A DNA stretch of 64,000 bases from the NCBI GenBank assembly GCA_937925715.1, contig CALAMG010000003.1, positions 1 through 64,000 on the forward strand. Reading direction: 5' to 3'. The notes beneath the pieces were generated by a model. It was not told the origin of the DNA. It did not search any database and saw nothing but the letters and a program-made list of their open reading frames with translations. The translations under genes were made by a program, and so were the position numbers. Within the stretch, counting starts at the first letter, position 1; each line of letters begins with the position of its first letter. Shown here in pieces: positions 1 through 8,312 of this stretch. The DNA comes from an uncultured Collinsella sp. (GTDB lineage: Bacteria > Actinomycetota > Coriobacteriia > Coriobacteriales > Coriobacteriaceae).

Positions 1-146
1 TCACGAGCGGGGGCTCCTATCTTTTTAGTGCCCTCGGATTGGGTCATAGTGTCTGTCGTTGCCAAAACAACGTCGTTCCCTTGGTTGGCTTAAAGTGGCA
101 CTTTTACCTGCGACGTTGCCATCGCTGAAGTAGTCATTGGGAAGGC

Positions 147-193
147 GGCAGCTGGGGACGTTCCTTTTCTGCCGGTAGTTGGGGACACTCCTT
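147..193. repeat. Intergenic GGGACACTCC-type hairpin repeat
   Basis: A GC-rich arm, GGCGGCAG, is followed by GGGGACGTTCC and then TCTGCCGG and TTGGGGACACTCC. The same arrangement recurs at 61178-61229, where the arms pair better. It is a dispersed intergenic element of unknown function. No gene is visible in 1-430. The first 28 bases end in a T-rich run after GGGGGCTCC and may be the tail of a terminator from a gene to the left. Confidence 0.6.
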
Positions 194-222
194 GTGCCAG
201 CGTTGCATCGAGTGCTTGGGAA

Positions 223-395
223 GATGCGACCCGGTTTTTGGCCGAATAGTGGGTCGCATTTTCCGGATGGGGTGGGTTGCGGAAAGTGCGACCCGGAATA
301 TTGCTCTGAAACGGGATGCGGTTTCCCTGATGCGCCTCAAACGGAAAGCATATCCCATTCCGGAGCTCCAAAACGGGATGCGCTTTCCGCGCGGA
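223..395. repeat. Mosaic array of TTTCCG/CGGAAA inverted half-sites (array 1)
   Basis: Alternating half-sites of the form GGGTCGCATTTTCCG and CGGAAAGTGCGACCC repeat about every 30-35 bases with variable spacers, so neighbouring units can pair as hairpins. Similar arrays occur at 15081-15252, 41192-41390 and 51939-52110. Short reading frames across the array are by-products of the repeats and are not annotated. Confidence 0.8.
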
Positions 396-430
396 AGAAT
401 TGTCGCAGCTGCGTTAAGCAGTGTCGCTCG

Positions 431-1099
431 TTACTCGCCCAGAATCAGCGCCGCTAGCTCGTCCTGGGTGTCCACCACGTAGTCGGCGCCGGTGGCTTCC
501 AGCTCTGCGCGGCCGCGGAAACCCCAGCTGACGCCCGCACTCTTAAGGCCGGCGTTGTGGCCGGTCAGGATATCGACATTGGAATCGCCTACGTAGAGCG
601 TGGTCGCCGGGTCGGCGCCTAGCTCTTCCATCACATGCAGCGTGACGGGTGCTTCGGGCTTGGGCGGAAACGCATCGACACGGCCCTGCACCAGCGCAAA
701 GCGCTTGGAACCAAAATACTTTTCGATAAGCGAAGCCGCCGAGACGTGGTCCTTGTTAGTGAGCACGGCAAGCTGAACGCCTGCGGCGCGCAGGCGGTCG
801 AGCATCTCGATTGTGCCGGCATAGGGGGCGGTGTGGACCTCCTTGTGCTCGCCGTAGTAAGCCCTAAACTCGGCAAGCGTCTGCTCAAACATACGGCTGT
901 CGCCCGCATACTCGGCAGGCATAAAACGCTCAACCAGCTTGAGCATGCCGTTTCCCACCTTGTAGCGGTACTCGTCGACGGCAAACGTGGGCCAGCCGTG
1001 CGTCTCGCAGGTATGGTTGCCGGCGGCCGCCAGGTCCTCGAGCGTGTTGAGGATGGTGCCGTCCAGGTCAAAGATCACATGGGAAAAAGCTGCTGCCAT
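431..1099 (-). CDS. HAD-superfamily phosphatase, phosphoglycolate phosphatase-like
   Basis: A 222-residue haloacid-dehalogenase phosphatase. Motif I, VIFDLDGT, holds the nucleophile Asp11 and Asp13. Motif II is the T of LAVLTNKD, motif III the lysine of PPKPEAP, and motif IV YVGDSNVDI. The insertion between motifs I and II fits a helical type-I cap, as in Gph/PGPase enzymes. The ATG at 1099 follows GGGAG at good spacing and begins just before motif I, so the longer upstream frame was rejected. It is the last gene of the hyp run, 123 bases after hypE. The substrate cannot be read from sequence; phosphoglycolate is the family's usual one. Confidence 0.85.
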   Translation of the reverse strand: MAAAFSHVIFDLDGTILNTLEDLAAAGNHTCETHGWPTFAVDEYRYKVGNGMLKLVERFMPAEYAGDSRMFEQTLAEFRAYYGEHKEVHTAPYAGTIEMLDRLRAAGVQLAVLTNKDHVSAASLIEKYFGSKRFALVQGRVDAFPPKPEAPVTLHVMEELGADPATTLYVGDSNVDILTGHNAGLKSAGVSWGFRGRAELEATGADYVVDTQDELAALILGE

Positions 1100-1222
1100 G
1101 AAAGCTCCCGTCATTGGATTTAAAACGCACCTCATAATACTGGGCTTCCGCGTTGGGCGTGCTTGGAATCTGAACATCTCCAGGGATACCAAGCCGCATC
1201 GCGCCGACCGTGCGGTTCCGCC

Positions 1223-2257
1223 CTAGCAAATTCTCGGCAGCTGCTCTCCCACGAGCATGTCGAGGATACGGGTCGAGTCCCAGCCGGTGCGCACGCGCAC
1301 AGCGGGACGGGCACCCTCGGCAAGCGGCAGCACGCGACCGATGATGGCGGCATTCTCGCCGTAGCGGGCGGCGCGCATGGCGCTCAGCGCGGCATCGGCT
1401 TGCTCGGCCGGCACCACGGCGACCATCTTGCCCTCGTTTGCCACCTGCAGCACATCGTAGCCGAGCATCTCGCAGGCGGCCTGCACGTCGGGACGCACGG
1501 GCACGGCATCCTCGTCAACCTCCATGGCAACACCGCTTGCCTGGGCAAACTCGTTGAGTGTGGACGCCAGGCCACCGCGCGTGGGGTCGCGAAAACAACG
1601 CGTGCCGGGCGCTGCGGCCAAAACGTCGGCAATCAGGTGGTTGAGCGGCGCGGCGTCGCTTTCGATCGTGCTCGAAAACGCCAGGCCCTCGCGCTGGCTC
1701 ATGATGGCGATGCCGTGGTCGCCCAACGTACCCGACACCAGGATGACATCGCCGGGCTGGCAGTTGGCGCCGCTGAGCGCCACGCCCGTGGGAACCTCGC
1801 CCACGCCGGCGGTATTGATGTAGACGCCGTCGGCCCCGCCGCGCTCGACCACCTTGGTGTCGCCCGTGATTATGGACACGCCCGCCTCGCGCGCCGTCTC
1901 GGCCATGGTCTGCACAATCTGGCGGAGCTTATCCATGGGATAGCCCTCTTCGAGGATAAAGCCGCACGACAGGTAGCGCACGTTGGCGCCCGAGGTCGCG
2001 ACGTCGTTGACGGTTCCGCACACGGCAAGGCGGCCGATGTTGCCACCGGGGAAGAACTGCGGCGAGACTACAAAGCTGTCGGTCGACATGGCGATGCGCC
2101 CGCTCGCGGGCAGCGCGGCGACGCCGGCGTCGTTGCCCTCGAGCAGCTCGGGCGACCCAAAGGCATCCAAAAAGACCTCATCGATGATGCGTTTCATCAT
2201 CTGACCGCCAGAGCCGTGGCCCAACAGGACGGTGCTGTCGGTGATGCTATGGGACAT
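1223..2257 (-). CDS. hypE: Hydrogenase maturation protein HypE
   Basis: HypE (344 aa) dehydrates the carbamoyl group on its own C-terminal cysteine to a thiocyanate, the source of the cyanide ligands of the [NiFe]-hydrogenase iron. The chain ends in the required PRIC. It opens with the family's LLGHGSGG loop and has the PurM/AIR-synthase fold signatures STDSFVV and ITGDTKVV. GGAG lies eight bases before the ATG at 2257; an in-frame TTG two codons earlier is too close to it. It follows hypD and receives the carbamoyl group from HypF, encoded upstream in the same run. Cytoplasmic. Confidence 0.96.
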   Translation of the reverse strand: MSHSITDSTVLLGHGSGGQMMKRIIDEVFLDAFGSPELLEGNDAGVAALPASGRIAMSTDSFVVSPQFFPGGNIGRLAVCGTVNDVATSGANVRYLSCGFILEEGYPMDKLRQIVQTMAETAREAGVSIITGDTKVVERGGADGVYINTAGVGEVPTGVALSGANCQPGDVILVSGTLGDHGIAIMSQREGLAFSSTIESDAAPLNHLIADVLAAAPGTRCFRDPTRGGLASTLNEFAQASGVAMEVDEDAVPVRPDVQAACEMLGYDVLQVANEGKMVAVVPAEQADAALSAMRAARYGENAAIIGRVLPLAEGARPAVRVRTGWDSTRILDMLVGEQLPRIC

Positions 2258-2305
2258 ATCCAAAACTCCAATCGTGGGTGGTGCCAGTGTGCGGGTGCGT
2301 CCAGG

Positions 2306-3418
2306 CTAGTTACGGTAGCGGTAGTACGCCGCGCAGCTGCCCTCGGAGCTCACCATGCACGGTCCGACGGGGTGCTCGGGCGTGCAGGTGCGGCCAAAGA
2401 GCGGGCAGCTGTTCGGCGTAATGGCCCCGCGCAGCACGTCGCCGCAGCGGCATCCACGCGGCTCGACCGTCGCCTCAACGGGCACGTCAAAGCGAGCGCG
2501 GGCATCAAAGCGCGAGAACTCGGGGCGGATAGAAAGGCCCGAGTTGGCAATCGGCCCCAGCCCGCGCCACGTGGTGCCGCATGGCTCAAACACCTGCTCG
2601 ACCAGCTGGCGCGCCACGGGGTTGCCGTCTGCGTTGACGCCACGGCGGTAGGCGTTGTCGATCGCGGGCCTGCCCTCGACAACCATCTGGACCAGCATGC
2701 AGATGCCCTGCAGGATATCGACCGGTTCAAATCCCGTGACCACGCCCGGGGTATTGAACTCGTCGACCAAAAAGCTAAAGGGCGCCAAGCCCGTGATGGT
2801 GGCGACGTGGCCCGGCAGGATAAAGCCGTCGATGGCGGTCTCGGGGTCGTTGGCGATGGCGCGCAACGCCGGCGGCGTGGTCTTGTGGGCGCAATAGACC
2901 GAAAAGTTCAAAAGCCCGCGTGCCTCGGCCTCCAAGATGGCGGCGGCGATGGTGGGCGTCGTAGTCTCAAAGCCCACGCCCATAAAAATGACCGGACGAT
3001 CGGGGCTTTGCTCGGCGATGTCGAGCGCGTCGAGCGGGGAATAGACGATGCGGATGTCGCGCCCTGCCGCCTTTTGCGCAGCGAGCGAGGTGGACGATCC
3101 GGGCACGCGCATCATGTCGCCAAAGGTGGTGATGATGGCGCCGTCTATGTTGGCGAGCGCGATCGCGTGGTCGATGTCGCGGTTGGCGGTTACGCAGACG
3201 GGGCACCCCGGGCCACTCAGCAGCTTGAGCCCGGCCGGCATAATGGAGCGAAAGCCATAGCGGCCGATGCTCACGGTGTGCGTGCCGCAGACTTCCATAA
3301 GGTTGATGGTGCGGTCGCCGACGAGTTCATGGATGCGTTCGATGAGCTCGCGGGCCAGCTTGGAATCGCGAAATGCCGAAAAGTCGATACCGGAGCGCGC
3401 CGGCTGTCCGGCCGCCAC
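2306..3418 (-). CDS. hypD: Hydrogenase maturation protein HypD
   Basis: HypD (370 aa) is the [4Fe-4S] scaffold on which, with HypC, the Fe(CN)2CO group is assembled. Diagnostic motifs are present: MEVCGTHTVSIGRYG, LLSGPGCPVCVT, PGHVATITG, and a C-terminal cysteine set (CRCGDVLRG, then FGRTCTPEHPVGPC and SSEGSCAAYYRY). The start is GTG, sharing one base with the hypC stop (TAGTG), which implies translational coupling with its partner HypC. Length is normal for the family. Confidence 0.96.
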   Translation of the reverse strand: MAAGQPARSGIDFSAFRDSKLARELIERIHELVGDRTINLMEVCGTHTVSIGRYGFRSIMPAGLKLLSGPGCPVCVTANRDIDHAIALANIDGAIITTFGDMMRVPGSSTSLAAQKAAGRDIRIVYSPLDALDIAEQSPDRPVIFMGVGFETTTPTIAAAILEAEARGLLNFSVYCAHKTTPPALRAIANDPETAIDGFILPGHVATITGLAPFSFLVDEFNTPGVVTGFEPVDILQGICMLVQMVVEGRPAIDNAYRRGVNADGNPVARQLVEQVFEPCGTTWRGLGPIANSGLSIRPEFSRFDARARFDVPVEATVEPRGCRCGDVLRGAITPNSCPLFGRTCTPEHPVGPCMVSSEGSCAAYYRYRN

Positions 3419-3678
3419 TAGTATGCCTCGGCCGGGTTGCTGACCAGTTGGTCTTCTTCGACCAGCTCGGTCATGGCATTAACGAGCTCGAGCGTCTCCT
3501 GCGCTTCCTGCTCGTCGACAATCTGGATGCCAAAGCCGGCGTGTACGAGAATATAGTCGCCAACCTGCGCCGTCGGCACGAGTCGTAGCGACACGGGGCG
3601 CTCGATGCCCATCATGTCGACGGTGGCCTTGAGGTCGTCGTCGCGTTTGACTACTTTACCGGGAACGGCAAGGCACAT
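3418..3678 (-). CDS. hypC: Hydrogenase maturation chaperone HypC
   Basis: A small HypC/HybG chaperone (86 aa) starting MCLAVPGKVV. Cys2, exposed after Met removal, is the conserved iron-ligand residue. It carries the Fe(CN)2CO group between HypD and the hydrogenase large subunit precursor. GGGGAAC precedes the ATG. The C-terminal half is acidic, as is common in the family. It lies between hypF (134-base gap) and hypD (overlapping stop and start). Confidence 0.95.
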   Translation of the reverse strand: MCLAVPGKVVKRDDDLKATVDMMGIERPVSLRLVPTAQVGDYILVHAGFGIQIVDEQEAQETLELVNAMTELVEEDQLVSNPAEAY

Positions 3679-3812
3679 ATTGTTCCCCTTTTAGACGCTT
3701 TGCGCTGGATAGGCGCTCAATAATCCATCAGTTGATGGTAGCGCTCGCGGGGTTTGCGGGCAAACGCGTTACACCTGTGAGACGGCTGGGCACAGCGGCG
3801 TGTGAGGGCGAG

Positions 3813-6221
3813 CTACTGCGATGCAATCTGCGCAAGACGAGCGCTTGCGACCGCCGCCTGACCGTAGGCGATGCAGCCGTCATTGACGGGTACGGTGTGG
3901 GGGACCAAGACAGCAAGGCCCGCGTATTTGAGCTCGCGGGTGAGGAGCTGGAGCAGAAGTCGGTTCATGAACACGCCGCCCGAGAGCGCGACGGTGCCAA
4001 TGCCCTCGCGCGCGCAGATTTCGGTGGCGATGCGCGCCGAGGAGCGCGCGACGGCGACATGGAAGTCGAGTGCGAGCCTGTCGGCGGGCGCTCCGGCTTC
4101 AATTCCCTCCAAAAGTGCCTCAAAGAGTGCTTTCTGGTCCAGCACATCGGGGCCGTCCAGCCACGATGGGCCAGATGTGGAATAGCCGACGTTGTCGTCG
4201 GGAAAACGGGCGATTTTGCCGTCCAGTGCACGCCAAGCGGCGGCTTCGAGCTCGATGGCGGGTTCGCCCTCGTAGGTTGCCTGGCCGCAAATGCCCAAAA
4301 TCGCGGCTGCGGCATCAAACAGGCGACCCATACTGCTGGTGCGCGGACTGTTGATGCCGCGCTCGATCATCGTTGCCGTTATGCTGCGCGTTTGCTCGTC
4401 AAGGCTGTTCAAGAGCCCCACGGCTCCCGGGTGCTCGAGCAGGTCGAGCTCGCTGAGCAGGGCAAAGGCGTTGCGGCGGGCATCGTGTACGGATGCGGCG
4501 CCACCGGGAAGCGCCCAGGTGCGCAGATGCGCGACGCGCTCAAAATCGGCGAGATGGGCGACAAGAAACTCACCGCCCCATATGGTGCCGTCGGTGCCGG
4601 CACCCGTGCCGTCGAAGGCGATGCCGAGGACGCGTGTATCGGGCGCAAGCCGGCCTGCGGCAATCGCCTCTGCCATGACGCTCGCGATGTGCGCATGATG
4701 GTGCTGGACTTCGATAAGCGGCAGATTGTGCTCCCGTGCCTGCTCGCGCGCCCATTGGCTCGACAGATAACTGGGATGCATGTCGCATGCCAAGGCGGCA
4801 GGCGCCAGGTCAAAGAGGCTTTCCAGACGCGTGCGTGCGGCGCTCCAAGCATCGAAAGTCGCGCCGTTTTCGACATCGCCGATATGCTGCGACACAAAAC
4901 AGGCCGCATGGCCGTCGGTGTCCTCGCGCGTGAGTGCGATCGTGGCTTTTTGCTGCGGCCCGCAGGCGAGCACACAGGGCGTGGCGTTGTCGAGCGCCGG
5001 CAACGACAGCGGCTGCGGCGCATATCCGCGTGCGCGGCGCACGGGCATGACGACCCCGTCGACTACGCGTACCACGGAGTCGTCGTAGCGCGACAGAATC
5101 GCGCGGTCGTTACCGAGCAGCGCATCGGCGATGCCGGCGGCAACAAGGTGCTCCCATGCAAGGGCATCGTCGGTCTCGATGGGCTCTTCGCTCAGGTTTC
5201 CGCTGGTCATGACGAGTGCGCTCATGCCGTGCGCCGCGGCTGCGGCGAGCAGCAAATGTTGAAGCGGGGTGTAGGGGAGCATGACGCCAAGCTCGGGCAA
5301 GTCGTGCGCGACGGATGGCGCGAGTTCGAGGGCGTTGGGGGAGCTGTGGGCGTCGTTGCCGGCTGCGCGGCGACGCAGCAGCACAATGGGACGAACACTG
5401 CCGGCCAGCAGGTTGCGCTCAATGCCATCGATATGACACAGGCGCTCGGCGTCGGCAAGGCCGCACACCATAACGGCGAGCGGCTTATTGCTGCGACGCT
5501 TGCGACGGCGCAACTCGCACACCGCCTGTTCGTTGGTGGCATCGCAGGCCAGGTGGAATCCGCCCAGACCCTTGATGGCGACGATGCCGCCGCCAGCCAG
5601 CAGCTCGACGCAGCGTTCGATGATGGCATCGCTGGCCTCGCGCCACGTAATATGCGGTCCGCAATCAAAGCAGGCATCGGGCTGCGCGTGAAACCGCCGA
5701 TCGAGCGGGTCGGCATACTCTGAGGCGCAGGTGGGGCACATGGGAAAGCGATCCATCGAGGTAGCCGCTCGGTCATAGGGCAGCGAGCGGATGATGGTAA
5801 AGCGCGGTCCACAGTTGGTGCAGTTGATAAAGGGGTAGTGAAAGCGTCGGTCGGCGGGGTCGAATAGCTCGCACAGGCAGTCATCGCACGTAGCGATGTC
5901 GGGCGAGATGAGCGTCGTGTGGGCGGTTTGATCCTGCGACGCCACAATGCGAAAACCCTGCTCGTTGGCGGCGTTCCAGTCGCCGGGTGCTAGGTCCATA
6001 ACCTCGACATGCTCCACGCGAGACGCCGCAGGCGCATGCTCGGAAAGCGCGTCGACAAATTCGTCGAGTGCTTCGCCAGGAGCGTGCGCCTCGATATGCA
6101 CGCCATCGCCCGCGTTGAGCACCCAGCCGCAAATGCCGTGCGCCATGGCCTCGCGATACACAAACGGTCGCATGCCGACACCCTGCACAATGCCCGTTAC
6201 ATGGATATGCGCATGTCGCAT
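3813..6221 (-). CDS. hypF: Carbamoyltransferase HypF
   Basis: HypF (802 aa) makes carbamoyl-AMP from carbamoyl phosphate and transfers the carbamoyl group to the HypE C-terminal cysteine. Domains in order: acylphosphatase (about 1-90, GIVQGVGMRPFVYREA), two HypF zinc fingers (about 110-190, with CDDCLCELF, CTNCGPRF, CPTCASEY and CFDCGPH), a YrdC-like nucleotide domain (about 200-390, with KGLGGFHLACDA) and a Kae1-like domain (about 400-800, with HHHAHIASV and GGVFMNRLL). Length is typical. It follows nikR by 29 bases and heads the hyp section of the operon. Confidence 0.96.
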   Translation of the reverse strand: MRHAHIHVTGIVQGVGMRPFVYREAMAHGICGWVLNAGDGVHIEAHAPGEALDEFVDALSEHAPAASRVEHVEVMDLAPGDWNAANEQGFRIVASQDQTAHTTLISPDIATCDDCLCELFDPADRRFHYPFINCTNCGPRFTIIRSLPYDRAATSMDRFPMCPTCASEYADPLDRRFHAQPDACFDCGPHITWREASDAIIERCVELLAGGGIVAIKGLGGFHLACDATNEQAVCELRRRKRRSNKPLAVMVCGLADAERLCHIDGIERNLLAGSVRPIVLLRRRAAGNDAHSSPNALELAPSVAHDLPELGVMLPYTPLQHLLLAAAAAHGMSALVMTSGNLSEEPIETDDALAWEHLVAAGIADALLGNDRAILSRYDDSVVRVVDGVVMPVRRARGYAPQPLSLPALDNATPCVLACGPQQKATIALTREDTDGHAACFVSQHIGDVENGATFDAWSAARTRLESLFDLAPAALACDMHPSYLSSQWAREQAREHNLPLIEVQHHHAHIASVMAEAIAAGRLAPDTRVLGIAFDGTGAGTDGTIWGGEFLVAHLADFERVAHLRTWALPGGAASVHDARRNAFALLSELDLLEHPGAVGLLNSLDEQTRSITATMIERGINSPRTSSMGRLFDAAAAILGICGQATYEGEPAIELEAAAWRALDGKIARFPDDNVGYSTSGPSWLDGPDVLDQKALFEALLEGIEAGAPADRLALDFHVAVARSSARIATEICAREGIGTVALSGGVFMNRLLLQLLTRELKYAGLAVLVPHTVPVNDGCIAYGQAAVASARLAQIASQ

Positions 6222-6250
6222 GCGACCCTCCTTCGTTGAAATGTGTGCTG

Positions 6251-6745
6251 TTACAGCCCCAGGCTCTGCTCGGTGGCGGCGCAGGTGAGCTCGCCGTGTT
6301 TAACGCCGCGCAGGCCCAGCAGACGGTCAGCCAGCTCGTAGACACGCTCGCCGCGACCCTTAAGTGCCAGAATCTCCAAACAGTTGTGGTGATCCAGATG
6401 CACGTGCATGGTCGATACGATCTCGTCGGTGTAGTCGTGTTGCACCTCGTCCAGGCGGCGCGTCAGGTCGCCGGTGTGATGGTCGTAAATCATGGTGAGC
6501 GACCCGATGACCTGCTCGTCGGGCGTTCGCATCTGCTCCTTGGCAATCGAGGCGCGAATCAGGTCGCGCACGGCCTCGGAGCGGTTGGCTACGTCACCGC
6601 GGCGTGCGATCTGCTCGTCAAAGCGGCGCAGCAGGTCGTCGGGCGCGGTGACCGAAAAACGGACCAGCTCGGAGGCGGAGCCGCTGCAACGGCAGCCCGC
6701 GTCGCCGGTCGGCCCGTGCGAATGCTCGTGCCCGTGCTCGACCAC
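6251..6745 (-). CDS. nikR: Nickel-responsive repressor NikR
   Basis: A ribbon-helix-helix plus ACT-domain nickel sensor (164 aa). The DNA-binding part is about residues 27-70 (RFSVTAPDDLLRRFD, NRSEAVRDLIR). The four nickel ligands align with the E. coli set: His103, His114, His116 and Cys122 within STMHVHLDHHNCLE. Unusually, about 22 residues precede the domain and contain His4, His6, His8, His10, Cys18 and Cys20, a likely extra metal-binding tail. The start is GTG, one base after the stop of the small gene upstream, and hypF follows 29 bases later, so the sensor appears co-transcribed with the nickel-enzyme maturation genes. Confidence 0.93.
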   Translation of the reverse strand: MVEHGHEHSHGPTGDAGCRCSGSASELVRFSVTAPDDLLRRFDEQIARRGDVANRSEAVRDLIRASIAKEQMRTPDEQVIGSLTMIYDHHTGDLTRRLDEVQHDYTDEIVSTMHVHLDHHNCLEILALKGRGERVYELADRLLGLRGVKHGELTCAATEQSLGL

Positions 6746-6746
6746 G

Positions 6747-6995
6747 CTACACCAGCTTTACGGAGCCAACAGAGTTATGGTCGGCCTCGATGGCATCCTC
6801 ATAGCCCTCGAGTGCGTCGTGCGCCTCGTGGAGCGCCGCCATGGCGGCCTCGAGCTTGGCGCCAATGCGCTCCATATCAAAGTTCTCGGTTGCATGCAGC
6901 AGCTGATGGCTCCACTCGTGGGCGAGCTCGATCGTGTCGTTGACCTGCTTGACGCTCATGGCAAGCTGGCTCATGTTCATTCCGACGTCATGCAT
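6747..6995 (-). CDS. Small His-rich helical protein upstream of nikR
   Basis: An 82-residue protein I do not recognise. It has no signal peptide or membrane segment and is predicted to be mostly helical. Seven histidines are spread along it (2, 26, 30, 34, 56, 59, 71), including HEWSHQLLH with i, i+4, i+8 spacing. AAGGAG lies seven bases before the ATG. It ends one base before the nikR start and would be the first gene of the nikR-hyp transcript. A role in handling nickel is an inference from histidine content and position only. Confidence 0.75.
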   Translation of the reverse strand: MHDVGMNMSQLAMSVKQVNDTIELAHEWSHQLLHATENFDMERIGAKLEAAMAALHEAHDALEGYEDAIEADHNSVGSVKLV

Positions 6996-7072
6996 GGGAA
7001 ATCTCCTTTTGTACGGGTCTAATCAGTGGTTCAGATTCTACTACGCCCGCTTTGCGCATCGCCGCATAAGAA

Positions 7073-7105
7073 AACGGGTGCGAGTCCGTCTGACCCGCAC
7101 CCGTT
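7073..7105 (-). terminator. Rho-independent terminator after the thioredoxin gene
   Basis: A 10-bp stem (AACGGGTGCG / CGCACCCGTT) with a 13-base loop is followed on the minus strand by TTTTCTT. It ends the transcript of the thioredoxin gene. Confidence 0.75.
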
Positions 7106-7215
7106 CACTGGGGGCTGTTTGTGATTACCATACTATCCGTGGTCGCGGGCGCAGCACTCGGCTCTCCGGTGAGCGGCGCAAAACCGCTCATGGACGGCAG
7201 CACATGACCGGCGTA

Positions 7216-7536
7216 TTACAGGTGCTTCTCAAGCAGCGCCTGCAGCCTGGCCTTGGGCAGCGCGCCAACGGAGCGGTCGATTTCCTCGCCGTTCTTAAAG
7301 ACAACCAGCGTGGGGATGCTCATAACGCCAAACTTCATGGCCAGGTCCTGATTGTCGTCGACGTTGCATTTGGCGACGGCAAGTTTGCCGGCCAGCTCGT
7401 CGGCCACTTCGTCAACAATGGGCGAGAGCGAGCGGCAGGGACCGCACCACGGTGCCCAAAAATCAACCAGCACGGGAAGGCTGCCGTTAACGACGGAATC
7501 GAAGTTCTCGGGGGTAATCTGCTTAATGTCAGCCAT
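7216..7536 (-). CDS. trxA: Thioredoxin
   Basis: A classical single-domain thioredoxin of 106 residues, the usual length. The active site WCGPC has Cys31 and Cys34, and the cis-proline sits in MSIPTLVVFKNG. It reduces protein disulfides in the cytoplasm, normally recharged by thioredoxin reductase, which is not in the window. GGAGG six bases before the ATG at 7536 fixes the start; the longer frame upstream lacks a ribosome site and homology. It is a single gene, divergent from the hypothetical gene at 7673, with its own terminator. Confidence 0.95.
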   Translation of the reverse strand: MADIKQITPENFDSVVNGSLPVLVDFWAPWCGPCRSLSPIVDEVADELAGKLAVAKCNVDDNQDLAMKFGVMSIPTLVVFKNGEEIDRSVGALPKARLQALLEKHL

Positions 7537-7638
7537 GGTGACCTCCATAGTGCGACGCGGCTCGGCCGCGTAAAACTCAGTACGACCGTGCTTATACCCA
7601 ACGGCCCGTAATGCAACCACTCGCAGGCGGCTCTTTTA

Positions 7639-7644
7639 TATAAT
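7639..7644 (+). promoter_or_regulatory. Perfect -10 hexamer for the 7673 gene
   Basis: TATAAT sits 29 bases before the ATG at 7673, giving a short leader that contains GGAG. No good -35 was found at 16-18 bases. An ATG inside this hexamer opens a longer frame, but it would lie upstream of transcription start. Confidence 0.5.
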
Positions 7645-7672
7645 GGTGGGCACGCAAACGATTGGAGAGCGC

Positions 7673-8248
7673 ATGCCCACGTCACAAAGCCAGAAAAAAG
7701 AAGCCATCGCCCAGGCGACCGAGCAGGAGCTCGCATCGCTCGCGGGCCGCGGCGTGCGTATCGCAGGAAATGCGTGCTCGCCGATTGTGCTGGTAAAAGG
7801 TGATTTAGACGATGCCGAACGTGCGGGCGGCGAGCTGGCTGCCGGTCCGGACGGTGCTGCGCTGCGCAAAGCGCTCGGCGCCATCGGCTACGCGCCAGAG
7901 GATTTTTGCGTGCTGGCAAGTGTTGCCGGCGCGGGCGATGGGGCGGTTGCGACAGGCGAGGGCCTGCCGTGCGAGCTGTTCCGCGAGGCGCTCGAGGCCT
8001 TGGACCCCGAGGCGGTCCTGCTGTTAGACGATCGCGCGGCCGATACCATGCGCGAGACCTATGCCGACATGCTCGTGGCAATCGACGACTTCGATACCGC
8101 CATGCTCAAGCCCGGCTTGGTCGCCCATGTGCAGGGTCGTCGCGTGCTCGCGCTCGACGGTTTTGAGGCGGCGCTCACTGACAAAGCCGCCAAGCAGCGC
8201 ATGTGGGCATACATCAAGCAGCTGACCCCGGCAGCCGCGCCGCTGTAG
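7673..8248 (+). CDS. Hypothetical cytoplasmic protein (191 aa)
   Basis: I do not recognise this protein. It is acidic and alanine-rich with no membrane segment or cysteine-rich motif. Visible patches are VRIAGNACSPIVLVKGDL, ALGAIGYAPEDF and, near the end, KAAKQRMWAYIKQLTP. The stretch linking a small-molecule-like N-terminal half to DPEAVLLLDD suggests a compact alpha/beta fold, but this is weak. The ATG at 7673 (GGAG five bases before) is preferred over one ten codons upstream that lies inside the -10 element. It is monocistronic, between thioredoxin and the two-component genes. Confidence 0.8.
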   Translation: MPTSQSQKKEAIAQATEQELASLAGRGVRIAGNACSPIVLVKGDLDDAERAGGELAAGPDGAALRKALGAIGYAPEDFCVLASVAGAGDGAVATGEGLPCELFREALEALDPEAVLLLDDRAADTMRETYADMLVAIDDFDTAMLKPGLVAHVQGRRVLALDGFEAALTDKAAKQRMWAYIKQLTPAAAPL

Positions 8249-8312
8249 CGGATTGGCACCGGTGAGCGATTGCCTGGCGGGCAAGACACGCCGCGAGATC
8301 GGCGCCGCACTT

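Noticed and set aside
179..482. Short plus-strand frames across array 1
   Set aside because: They are created by the TTTCCG repeats, have no ribosome site and overlap the HAD gene end.
1163..3421. Long open frame antisense to hypE-hypD
   Set aside because: High GC at third positions keeps the antisense frame open; composition is His/Arg/Gly-rich with no motif, and the opposite strand carries clear hypD and hypE.
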